Positions 7,756 to 16,162 of a DNA stretch of 26,945 nt are shown here, piece by piece. The notes below the pieces were generated by a model that made no database searches, was not told where the DNA came from, and saw only the letters and a list, made by a program, of their open reading frames with translations. How positions within the stretch are numbered: position 1 is the first letter of the stretch; each line of letters starts with the position of its first letter. A program made the position numbers and the translations under genes. The DNA comes from Acrasis kona (lineage: Eukaryota > Heterolobosea > Eutetramitea > Acrasida > Acrasidae): assembly GCA_026419775.2 (NCBI GenBank), contig JAOPGA020000217.1:1-26945 (forward strand). Direction: 5' to 3'.

Positions 7756-10305
7756 TTGCTTCAATATATTGTAAAAATCATGGCAACTAGATGTGTGAGG
7801 AGGAGACTCAATATTTATTTAATGAACCCTGAGAGAATAACACGAGGGGTATCTTACAGTAAACTTCCCAGCAAAAGTAGCTCAACATTCCAGAACATTA
7901 TGAACACAGACCCTTGGAATGGAACTCCAGAAAGAAGGATTTTTATACAAGAGATTGAATTGTATTCAAAACAGAACAACGTTATAAATTTAACACAAAC
8001 AATCGAAAGAATTTTGTCACTGAAGGATGCAGACGAACAAACAATACAACAAATCACAAACGCCATTGGTCATACACGGCGTGTTGCAGACATTATATAC
8101 AGCATTTTGTTCGGTAAATTACACAAGAACACTTCTCTGTGGAATGAACTGATCATGTTGTATGAAAGATGTCAAAAGTACCACAGAAGTATAGATGTAT
8201 TTATAAGTGCTGTTGACTCTGGACTTTTGAGACCAAACCGATACACGAATTGGATCGTCTTGTCAATTTGTGCCGATTATGAACTTCGATCCTACTCTTC
8301 ACCAATTTCCAGATTGAACATGAGCGAAATGAACCAAACTCATTTCAAACTTTTTCTAAAATGTTTTCATAAATTAGAATCTGAGAATGCTCTCAATGTA
8401 CTAGAGGGTGTGTTTGAAAAATTTGAAAATCAAGAATTGGCATTAAAAGATTTTAAGGAGGCTCTTGCCGAATTTCCATCGGAGAAAATTAAATTGTTTT
8501 GTTCCATGATGTTTTTTTGTGGTCGTTATAAATTCGAAATAAATGCAGAGTGGTTGTTGGATTCCATAAAGATGGATCCCGAACTCTCTTCTAATCATCT
8601 GATAAGTGATTCTGTTGTTAAAATGTTTTGTGACCTTGGGAATTTACAAAAAGCATATGATGTGTTTGCGTGTTCCAGTTTGAAAGATGAAATTTGTAAA
8701 TTACTTGTTGAGTGTTGTTGTAAAGAAAATAATGTTGATGTTACAAAAAAAGTCCATCAGCTGTTAATTGATAGAAATATTCCTATTGACTATGAGTTAT
8801 TTATGTTGTTTTATAAAATATACAGTAATAGTGAACCGTCCAATCTTCCTTTAGATGCTCATTTCAAATCTAACTACACTTTGAAATATTGTTTTGATTC
8901 GGGTCATCATCACACTGGACTTCAATTCTTTCAAGATTGCCTCAAACTGGGCACAATGACGGACGAGAGATCTATTTTGATTGTGATTAATTCATGCATT
9001 GAAAAGCAGCGGTTCCAATCTTGTTCTCTTCTTGAAAAAATACTTCAAGATCATGAATATAGTGATAAAGTCAAAATTGCATTGAAACGATTGTTTATTA
9101 TCAGTGGCTACTATGTAGATCACAACTATCCAACACTATATGTTGTAAAATCAGGAATAGCCCGTCCATTGACAAATGAACACGACGAACAGGTTTTTCA
9201 AAAGCTTGATTCTGCTTGTTTAAAATATCAATACGCTGAGGCATTTGAAATACTGACCAAAGAAAGGCCTGTATCCAGGAGTATGATTGACGTATTCCTG
9301 CAAGCTTGTTCTCGTCGTCTTTTAACGCACTATATAATAAAAGCATATAATTTTTATTGTCGCCATAGAGGTATTCCTCAATGTGACGATTTGTTCATAA
9401 AAGTATTTGTAGAGTGTGGCCTTATCAAGGAAGCTGTTATTGTATTTGATGGTATGCGTGTTCAAGATCCTAAATACGAAGACGCTTATCCCCATATCGT
9501 TAAGGGGCTGGTAAGTGCTGGTCAGTATCAACGTGCCATACTTGTTTTTGAAAAAATGGAGCAGAACTGCCCACATGTAATAAACAACGATGTGATATTG
9601 AGTGTACTGACGGCTTGTAAAAAAACCTCGAACACAAATTTAGCTGAAGATTTGTGGCAGAGATTACTGTTACTTGAAATCCATCCCTCCAGATTTCACA
9701 TTGAAATAATGATGGAACGCTTGTGCTCGGAGAAGGAACTACAAAAAGCGTACCAATTACTTCAAACCATCCCTGCCTCCCATGTTACAATGGATATTTT
9801 GGTTGATATTTTAAATTTATGTCGTGAACTGGGAGATCAAGATAAGTGGGTGGAAATCACCAAAAAAGTCACCACCATTTCAAATTCTAAAATTGATAAG
9901 AATCTATTGGTAAAAGTATTAAATAAAGGTGCGAAATATCTTCCTTATAAAAAGACATTAAAAACTTCATACGCTCATAGCAAAGATGGTAAGGTTCATG
10001 TTTTTTCTAATGGACCGAATCACTTTGATTATGAGCACCTTGATAACATTTTGAACGACTTGAAAAGTGTTTTAAAAGACAATGATATAAATGAGGAGTT
10101 TTACAACTCCGACGTGGGATATGCTTTGGCGTATAGTGTCTCGCAAACTGAGTCTCAAGATGAGCCAGTTTGTATAATTTCGCTTCATAAAGTAAACGAT
10201 GGCACAATAGAGACGCTTCACCTCATTAGCAAGCATATGAAGAGAAGAATAATATTGAGAGAGTTTCACTTCAATGTTCCATTTATACATGTCATGTCAA
10301 AATAA
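7756..10305 (+). CDS. Pentatricopeptide repeat (PPR) protein with degenerate DYW-like C-terminus (849 aa)
   Basis: Long single-exon gene. Either ATG 7756 or ATG 7780 could start it; the latter gives MATRCVRRRLNIYLM, a basic N-terminus that looks like a mitochondrial presequence. Residues about 125-700 contain helical-hairpin PPR units such as LWNELIMLYERCQKYHRSIDVF and AYPHIVKGLVSAGQYQRAILVFEKM (split across 577-601). The tail resembles plant editing factors: GKVHVFSNGPNHFDYEHLDN (745-764) matches the segment before the DYW domain, and 782-849 follows the DYW layout (HSE-like NSD at 784-786, then ALAYSVS, then LISKHMKRRIILREFHF). The HxE and CxxC zinc residues of active C-to-U deaminases are missing. 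I infer an organelle RNA-binding protein without deaminase activity. AATAAA (10301-10306) overlaps the stop. Confidence 0.82.
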   Translation: MLQYIVKIMATRCVRRRLNIYLMNPERITRGVSYSKLPSKSSSTFQNIMNTDPWNGTPERRIFIQEIELYSKQNNVINLTQTIERILSLKDADEQTIQQITNAIGHTRRVADIIYSILFGKLHKNTSLWNELIMLYERCQKYHRSIDVFISAVDSGLLRPNRYTNWIVLSICADYELRSYSSPISRLNMSEMNQTHFKLFLKCFHKLESENALNVLEGVFEKFENQELALKDFKEALAEFPSEKIKLFCSMMFFCGRYKFEINAEWLLDSIKMDPELSSNHLISDSVVKMFCDLGNLQKAYDVFACSSLKDEICKLLVECCCKENNVDVTKKVHQLLIDRNIPIDYELFMLFYKIYSNSEPSNLPLDAHFKSNYTLKYCFDSGHHHTGLQFFQDCLKLGTMTDERSILIVINSCIEKQRFQSCSLLEKILQDHEYSDKVKIALKRLFIISGYYVDHNYPTLYVVKSGIARPLTNEHDEQVFQKLDSACLKYQYAEAFEILTKERPVSRSMIDVFLQACSRRLLTHYIIKAYNFYCRHRGIPQCDDLFIKVFVECGLIKEAVIVFDGMRVQDPKYEDAYPHIVKGLVSAGQYQRAILVFEKMEQNCPHVINNDVILSVLTACKKTSNTNLAEDLWQRLLLLEIHPSRFHIEIMMERLCSEKELQKAYQLLQTIPASHVTMDILVDILNLCRELGDQDKWVEITKKVTTISNSKIDKNLLVKVLNKGAKYLPYKKTLKTSYAHSKDGKVHVFSNGPNHFDYEHLDNILNDLKSVLKDNDINEEFYNSDVGYALAYSVSQTESQDEPVCIISLHKVNDGTIETLHLISKHMKRRIILREFHFNVPFIHVMSK

Positions 10306-10319
10306 AAAGTACTTTTAAT
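10301..10319. terminator. Overlapping convergent poly(A) signals of the PPR and BTB-WD40 genes
   Basis: AATAAA on the plus strand (10301-10306) spans the PPR stop; ATTAAA on the minus strand (plus TTTAAT, 10314-10319) spans the BTB-WD40 stop at 10315-10317. The two stops are 9 nt apart, so cleavage of each transcript must fall inside the other gene's coding region. Confidence 0.65.
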
Positions 10320-11730
10320 ATAAATATTTAATCATAATCGCACAACTCAACCCTGGTTTCTCTAATGTTAGTAGAGGTTCAAATGGATAGTCGAAATTCC
10401 AAACTTTGATACAATTGTTTGTCAAACTCACTGTCATAATGTTGTTGTTGTGATGGCTTATAAAGTCAACTCGACTTTTGTGGGGCTTTGGGATTTGATT
10501 CTTCTCTGCTAACCCCCAACCATAAATTCTCATTGTACCGTCTTGGTATCCAACTGCAATTGTATCTTTATTAATTTCAGTCAAGTATGTAACCTCTGAC
10601 TTTTGTTTGTACTCTTTAATGAAGCTTTTATCATTCCAGATCTTTACAGAGCCATCCTGACTGGCAGTCACGAGCATACCGTCAGAAAGCATAATCATCT
10701 TTGTTATTGGAGTGTCATGCAGTGGATGCACACTTAACTTTCCACTATATGGGGATAGGATTGGCTTGTGTACACGTACAACATACTTGTCTTCAAGTTC
10801 AGCAAATGACCCATCACCCAAGTCAAAAATATCAACTCCTGAACGAAGGGTATCAGCCGTTCTGGATTTAATCTCTTGAGATGTAGAGATATCTAGAATC
10901 TGTACTTTTTTGTCATATATCACCATCATTCTTCCGTTCATACTTTTTTCGTTACATCTAAAGTCACTTGCGTTTTGTTGCATAAGAGAGTCCTGCACCC
11001 TTAAAGTTTTAAAATTAACTAGATGTATGTTGCAAGAAGACTTGAACGTCACAATCAATAAGTTTTTATCAAATTGCGATATAGATCGGACTTCACATGA
11101 ATGTCCTTCGATTTCACCAAAGTCAAGAGACATCTTATCATCTCCAGTTACCAAATCAAGCAAATACAAAGTACTACCAACTGCATATGAGATTAACATC
11201 CTTGAAAGTATCGATTCATACTTCTTTTTCATATCGTGCATACCAAAAAAGCTTATTGCATCATTAAGTACATAAATATTGTCAATATTAAGCTTCAATA
11301 TTCTATCAGTCACATCTATTCCCCTGAGATATTCCATGATGATGTCAACTTGCGATGGATCATAGTCTATTGGAATCTCCCCTTGTTCGTTTTCACTTAA
11401 TTTGAGTCCAGTGGTGAACATCACTTTAAAAAAGTTGTCCTCCTTCATTAGATTGTCATACGAAATTAAGAACACCTGGCCTCCAATGTTCAACTTAACG
11501 ACCTTCTTACTGACATAAGTAGGTACAAAATTCACAAGCTCTCGTAAACTTTTTAACTTTTCAACTGAGCTCTCAAAATCTCTGGTATGATCTTCTAAAT
11601 AATTGTTTGTGTGCACAATAAAGGCGTTGGCAGCTGAATCAATCCTAGATGTACTTTCATTGATTGAGTCATTAAATTCTTGTTCCACTTGCTGAAGCAA
11701 ATGGGTTATGAAGTCCGAACTTGTTTGCAT
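10315..11730 (-). CDS. BTB (T1-type) and WD40-repeat protein (471 aa)
   Basis: The frame is open upstream, but the first ATG is at 11728-11730, which I take as the start. The N-terminal 60 residues are helical. A potassium-channel-tetramerisation type BTB domain follows at about 75-170, beginning VVKLNIGGQVFLISYDNL, the hallmark of KCTD/SHKBP1-like proteins. The C-terminal half forms WD40-like blades, clearest in LSDGMLVTASQDGSVKIW and MTVSLTNNCIKVWNF. Such proteins often act as Cullin-3 substrate adaptors or scaffolds; that role here is family-based inference. ATTAAA overlaps the stop, which sits 9 nt from the convergent PPR stop. The domain order is clear but no specific orthologue is claimed. 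Confidence 0.85.
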   Translation of the reverse strand: MQTSSDFITHLLQQVEQEFNDSINESTSRIDSAANAFIVHTNNYLEDHTRDFESSVEKLKSLRELVNFVPTYVSKKVVKLNIGGQVFLISYDNLMKEDNFFKVMFTTGLKLSENEQGEIPIDYDPSQVDIIMEYLRGIDVTDRILKLNIDNIYVLNDAISFFGMHDMKKKYESILSRMLISYAVGSTLYLLDLVTGDDKMSLDFGEIEGHSCEVRSISQFDKNLLIVTFKSSCNIHLVNFKTLRVQDSLMQQNASDFRCNEKSMNGRMMVIYDKKVQILDISTSQEIKSRTADTLRSGVDIFDLGDGSFAELEDKYVVRVHKPILSPYSGKLSVHPLHDTPITKMIMLSDGMLVTASQDGSVKIWNDKSFIKEYKQKSEVTYLTEINKDTIAVGYQDGTMRIYGWGLAEKNQIPKPHKSRVDFISHHNNNIMTVSLTNNCIKVWNFDYPFEPLLTLEKPGLSCAIMIKYLY

Positions 11731-12024
11731 TTTATTCGTAATTAGAAAAGATGTTTTTAAAATCGGTGAAACTTGACAACAAAATATATAATTTTGCAAA
11801 CGGTCAACCAGGGTTCTTACTTAACCCTAGATGTTGATCGGCACACGTGTCGCATCATAGACAAGATTTCATCACAACAAAAGTGAGTAGTTTGTGAGAT
11901 TCACAGAATATGGTTTGGTCGTTAATCATGAGGGGTAATTTTTTATTTTCTACGAAATTAGTCTTTCTATAATGAGGCTGCGTCGAGGACTGATCAATTT
12001 AACAAAGACAATAAATTAGATTTA
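11731..12024. other. Intergenic region upstream of the BTB-WD40 gene
   Basis: This 294-nt spacer holds the BTB-WD40 promoter and the 3' flank of the lipocalin gene. An inverted repeat AGGGTTcttacttAACCCT lies at about 11811-11829, and ACACGTGT with an E-box-like CACGTG core lies at about 11842-11849. AATAAAT and ATTTATT at 12010-12026 form a symmetrical pair of poly(A) signals facing both ways. No open frame looks real. Confidence 0.4.
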
Positions 12025-12591
12025 TTATTCTGGTTTATAAGTACAATTTTCATGTTTTGTATACACGAACTTGAAGGTATCTACTCCATACCTTCGGTAT
12101 TTATTTATTAGATAATCCCTCAGATTACTGTCAATTTCATTTCTTCTTGCTAGGATCCATGGAGACTCAAACCTGAAACAACCATGATAGAAACAGGAGT
12201 ACACCAATGCCCAGTTTTCATAGTCAGTTTCTAAAACGTTGTATGGTGCCGACACAATACCATACTTTATCGTTATTTCTCCCGGCCTGCTCAGGTCCGG
12301 TATGTAACCATTCCCGGAGATTTCACTGTATCTTCCTCTCCTCGACATGCTGTTCCTGTAATGAAAAATACCTTCTGAAATGTAATTATATTCTGCCATA
12401 ACACAATCGCCGTCCCATTCGAACCATGTGGAAAGATTCTCCAAGTGTGCAACATCGTACCAAACCCCTTGGTATCGGCTCATATCAAAATCTGGCATTG
12501 TTTTAATGTCTCTGCATTTGTGGAATAGTTGCGATTTGACTATAACAAACAAAAGTGATAGCAGTGATAGCCAAAGCTTGACAGTCACCAT
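12025..12591 (-). CDS. Secreted lipocalin, ApoD/Blc-like (188 aa)
   Basis: The open frame continues to 12663, but ATG 12589-12591 begins a clean signal peptide (MVTVKLWLSLLSLLFVIVKS), so I choose it. The mature protein opens CRDIKTMPDFDMSRYQGVWYD, carrying the lipocalin G-x-W motif at G42-W44. The second conserved region NWALVYS (126-132) and the third WILARRN (145-151) with its Arg are also present. Five cysteines (26, 63, 133, 138, 183) allow two disulfides. Lipocalins form a beta-barrel that carries small hydrophobic ligands; ligand and role here are unknown. AATAAA (minus, 12021-12026) overlaps the stop. The gene is divergent from the 57-aa membrane protein. Confidence 0.87.
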   Translation of the reverse strand: MVTVKLWLSLLSLLFVIVKSQLFHKCRDIKTMPDFDMSRYQGVWYDVAHLENLSTWFEWDGDCVMAEYNYISEGIFHYRNSMSRRGRYSEISGNGYIPDLSRPGEITIKYGIVSAPYNVLETDYENWALVYSCFYHGCFRFESPWILARRNEIDSNLRDYLINKYRRYGVDTFKFVYTKHENCTYKPE

Positions 12592-12682
12592 CACTATTTT
12601 GTACAAATTTTCCGTCTTGTTACAATGTCCGATTATCATGAAAACAATCCATTCCATCATCAAAGAATTAAACCCATCACAT

Positions 12683-12733
12683 CTTTTGATGATTAAATTA
12701 TGATGAGCGAGGTTTAATCATCATGATCAAAAG
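12683..12733. repeat. Imperfect inverted repeat in a divergent promoter
   Basis: Left arm 12683-12697 (CTTTTGATGATTAAA) pairs with right arm 12713-12733, which is the exact reverse complement interrupted by a 6-nt insertion. It sits midway in the 177-nt spacer between the lipocalin ATG (12591, minus) and the small membrane protein ATG (12769, plus), where it could bind a dimeric regulator. Confidence 0.55.
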
Positions 12734-12768
12734 TACTAGAGTCATTTACAAAATATCGCCAATCAACC

Positions 12769-12981
12769 ATGGAGAACAGCCCAACCCCACAATCGGTTCG
12801 TAAACAACCCCACACACGTTTAATTGATTAGGTTCTAGACGATAATTTCCCTAAATTCTCGTGGATAGGATACTTTGTCGGAATATTGGTCATTGCGGTG
12901 GGAGTCGTCGTGCCACTGCTCATATCCGGTGTCAGAGCAAGATTATTTCCAAGCAAAAACAACGCAATGGATAAACATTAA
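12769..12981 (+). CDS. Small single-pass membrane protein (57 aa, 2 exons)
   Basis: Exon 1 is 12769-12799 and exon 2 is 12839-12981, with a 39-nt intron carrying the GTAAAC donor common in this window and a TTCTAG acceptor. The product has a polar N-terminus (MENSPTPQSVHDNFPKF), one strongly hydrophobic helix at about residues 18-41 (WIGYFVGILVIAVGVVVPLL), and a short basic tail RARLFPSK. This layout suits a tail-anchored or small integral-membrane subunit of an organelle complex; I do not recognise the family. A different splice pair (donor at TCG/GTTCGT with acceptor GATTAG) gives almost the same protein. ATTAAA (12977-12982) overlaps the stop. The stop is 8 nt from the convergent SPRY-ankyrin stop. 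Confidence 0.65.
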
Positions 12982-12994
12982 AAACATTTTTATT
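12977..12994. terminator. Overlapping convergent poly(A) signals (57-aa protein / SPRY-ankyrin)
   Basis: ATTAAA on plus (12977-12982) overlaps the TAA at 12979-12981; AATAAA on minus (plus TTTATT, 12989-12994) overlaps the TAA at 12990-12992. Both transcripts must end inside the opposite gene. Confidence 0.65.
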
Positions 12995-15900
12995 TATGAT
13001 GATAAGATAATGATTGAGGATAAAATTTTATACTTTCGTAATGAACAGCATAGTCCCTCGCAGTCTTATTAAAATGATCCTCTATATAAGGACTAATCTT
13101 CAACTTTTCGACGCTAATCTTCGCCAACCTCAACAAGTCGCCCTCACGAGGCGGCGTCGGGTTCAATCGATACAACTCGGTCTCCTCGTACAACAAATGC
13201 ACCACGGTCCTTCCCTCGTCGTTCCTAACGTCGCCGAGTGCCCCGTGCTTCTCGGCCAACAACATTGCAATCTCTGGCTGATCGTACAAAACGGCCAACA
13301 TCAACGGAGTCAACGAATCGATATTCTTGCTGTGAACGTTTGCCCCTTTGTCCAACAACAAATTCAAAACGTCCATGTTTCGATGATTCGTTCGGATCAA
13401 ACAATGTAAACAAGAATCACCATTCTCGCTAGAATCAGAGTCGATAAACACTTTTGCGTTCATCAACAACGACTTGAGCATGTGAAATAGTAATTGTTCG
13501 TCTTGGTCATGCATCGGATTCGTCTTGATGATCATGTGGACGATGCTCGCTCCACTTTCGTCCTGGATCAGTTGGTTGTTGTCGGCATATAAACAAAACA
13601 ATTCGAACGCCGTCACGTTTCTCTTTTCCAGAGCGATTACGATCGCAGGTTGATAATCTTGGCGATTCTCGCGATTTGAAAATGTAGATGCGCCGGTGTC
13701 GAATAAACAAGGATCCGATCCATGGAAGCACAGCTCGTGAAGCGTCTTGAGGTAATCGATGCCGTCTTCTTGCGTTTCGTGTTTGATGAGAATGGCCAGA
13801 ATGTGTTGTTTTTTCCAAAAGGGATTTGGATCGGCTCCATTCTTGATCATGATGCTAATGTAGTGATCGAGGTGTTGAATGCTACAAAGTAGCAGCGGAC
13901 TCGGCAAGTGATCTTGGTCCAAATCCATGGCCGCTCTCATTTGGACCAGATACTCGCAGATGGAAAAGTTGTTGTTTGCGATGGCGATGTACATTGCGGT
14001 GTACCCTTTGGCATCTTGTCTGTCAATGTATGATTGTTCCTCTTGTATGCACTCTTTTACCCTGTCCAAATCATTAAACAGAGTGGCCGTCAATAAATCT
14101 GCTTTGGCTCCATGCGACTTCATTTGGTCATAAATAAATTGTAGTTCCTTTAATTTTTGTTTGTCGAGGTGATTTACATCTTGTTCGTTTTGATTGGATA
14201 CCATGCGATTGAGTTTTGAAATGAGGGGCAATACGATGTCGACTTGTCCATACAACATTCCGATTGCAGTCTTCTCTCCATATTCATCATTTAGAATCTT
14301 TTGTCGTTTTTCGATTTTTACTTGTTCAATTTCCAACTTTTGTAGTAGATTTGGTATGGCGTCGACGTTGCCTGATTTACAAGCAGTGTGTAGGGCTGTT
14401 CCATGGTTGGTTAATTTCTTTACAAGACAACCCTTTTCTAATAAAAGATTAATGATTGCTTTGGTATTTGGTTTTCTGATGGCACATGCTGCGTGTAATA
14501 ATCCGATGCTGTCAATGTCATCCGTGATGGAATTGATTTGCTTTTCGTTTAAATGTTCAAGACACATTTTCAACTCGTCCAAATCATCTCTTTCGATGGC
14601 TTCGATCGCCTTTTTGATTTCTTCGTCATGGACTTGATTGTATTCGTTGACTCCTTGTTCTACAATTTCATCATCATAATCAACATCATCATAATCAGAG
14701 GAAACGTTGGATTCCACTGTTCGTATGGTTAGAACGAGTTGAAAGCGATTACTTACCATCTAATGTGGACAAGTCGTATTTGAATGGATCTTGGCCAAGA
14801 TTGATTTCTAAAATGGCGGGAGAACTCGAACCTACTACTGGGTAATATAAATTAGGATCCACCGTAGCGGGAGAATGAATGTACTCGTCGATTACTTTTT
14901 GATCTAATTTGGTTTTAGCCTTCTCTTTAACCAGTATTTCACATGTCATGTCTGCATCCGATTGCTCATTTTCATTTCCAACCCAGCTATACCTCAATAT
15001 ACCGACGCCCTTCTTGTACACAACCTTTGAGTGCTCCTTGTCTTTGGCGCTAGAACTAGCTGTAGTTGTGGATTCAGCTAGCTCGATGGTATAAAGCTTT
15101 CCCATAAGCTTTCCATTCTTTGTGAAGAAGACTTGTCTGGAGGGCAGTATGATACCACACCCAACAGTATCTCCTTGCTTGAATGGCTCTTTTACGAACA
15201 GTTTAATTTTATTATCATGAACAAATTTACCACCTCTGCTGTGGTATCCATAAGAGCTGCATATAGGTTGAGGGATGTGAACGAAAAGAATCTTACTGTG
15301 GTAGCAGACCTATCAGGGTGCTGTGGTTGAACCCTACTTTGTTGCCTATTCCTAGAGATATAGTGCTTCCGTTAATCCTCTTCATGACGTATACTTCAAA
15401 GTAGAACGTCTTATTGAGCTCAGCTGATACATCACATGGTTCGTTGATAAGGACATTCTAATAGAGGGTAAGGTCGGGTGAATGAGGAATTGAAAACCAT
15501 ACCATGTTGTTTTCTGTGCCTGGCGACCTAAATGTGAGATATAGCTTATCTTCATTTGTGGTGACTCTGTGGTGATACTTTGGCGGTAAAACAAACAAAC
15601 TGGAATTGAGCTCATCTTTTTTGAGCGATGACGAACGAGCTCTAGCATTAGGGGATGCCTTGGTTTCGCTTTTGATAGTTTTCGATGCTCTCGTCCTAGG
15701 AGATGATATTCCTGTCGGTGTTCTTCCTTTAGGGGACATTACACCTCTCGGCGAGTAAATTTCGGATGGCGATTTTGGTGATGTAACGCTTCTTGGAATC
15801 TTCACAGTATTGAATGCATAGTTGGCCCTGTTGGCGTTTATTGGAAAGTAACTAGGTGACTTGGTATTGTTTTTGACCTGCAGAGTAGCGTCTGTTTTTT

Positions 15901-16114
15901 GAGATAAAATTTCCTTCGGCGACTTCAATTCAATTAGTTTCGTCCTCCTAACAATTTTTGTGTTTAATTTCATGGAGGCTAAATCTCCGGCTGCAACTGT
16001 TCCATTCCTCGGGGAAGCCAATGTGGTGGGAGTGATGGGTGAAGTTTCTTTCGGCGATGCAACTTTTTGATGCAACGTTGTGACGCTCAACTTTTTGTCA
16101 AGCGGTTTATTCAT
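12990..16114 (-). CDS. SPRY-domain and ankyrin-repeat protein with Ser-Pro-rich N-terminus (999 aa, 4 exons)
   Basis: Exons 15503-16114, 15297-15457, 14757-15256 and 12990-14716; introns 45, 40 and 40 nt with donors GTATGG, GTAAGA and GTAAGT. Exon lengths sum to exactly 3000 nt. Residues 1-175 are basic and disordered with about a dozen Ser-Pro sites (clustered at 112-141), typical proline-directed kinase targets. A SPRY domain spans about 178-424: YFEVYVMKR, ISLGIGNKVGF, SYGYHSRGGK, GDTVGCGI, QVFFTKNGK and the closing LYYPVVGSSSP / GQDPFKYD. It is split by an insert of about 70 residues (about 320-391). From 425 to 999 ankyrin repeats dominate, for example GTALHTACKSGN and DSLTPLMLAVLYDQPEIAMLL. 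The role is probably protein binding or scaffolding. AATAAA overlaps the stop. Splicing is supported by domain continuity through every junction. Confidence 0.85.
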
Positions 16115-16162
16115 CACTTTGAGTCAAAGAGGTACAAAGAGCTGTTTTTTAAATTTTAAATT

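Noticed and set aside
12592-12663. N-terminal extension of the lipocalin to an ATG at 12663
   Set aside because: The extra 24 residues would bury the signal peptide; the internal methionine gives a standard secreted start.
14749-15105. A separate 118-aa gene starting at 15105
   Set aside because: The frame continues upstream as a SPRY domain and downstream over a 40-nt intron into the ankyrin exon, so it is an internal exon of the 999-aa gene.
15458-16117. A separate 219-aa Ser-Pro-rich protein gene
   Set aside because: A GTATGG...TTAG intron (15458-15502) joins it in frame to the SPRY strands; the apparent start at 16117 is GTG, with ATG at 16112-16114.
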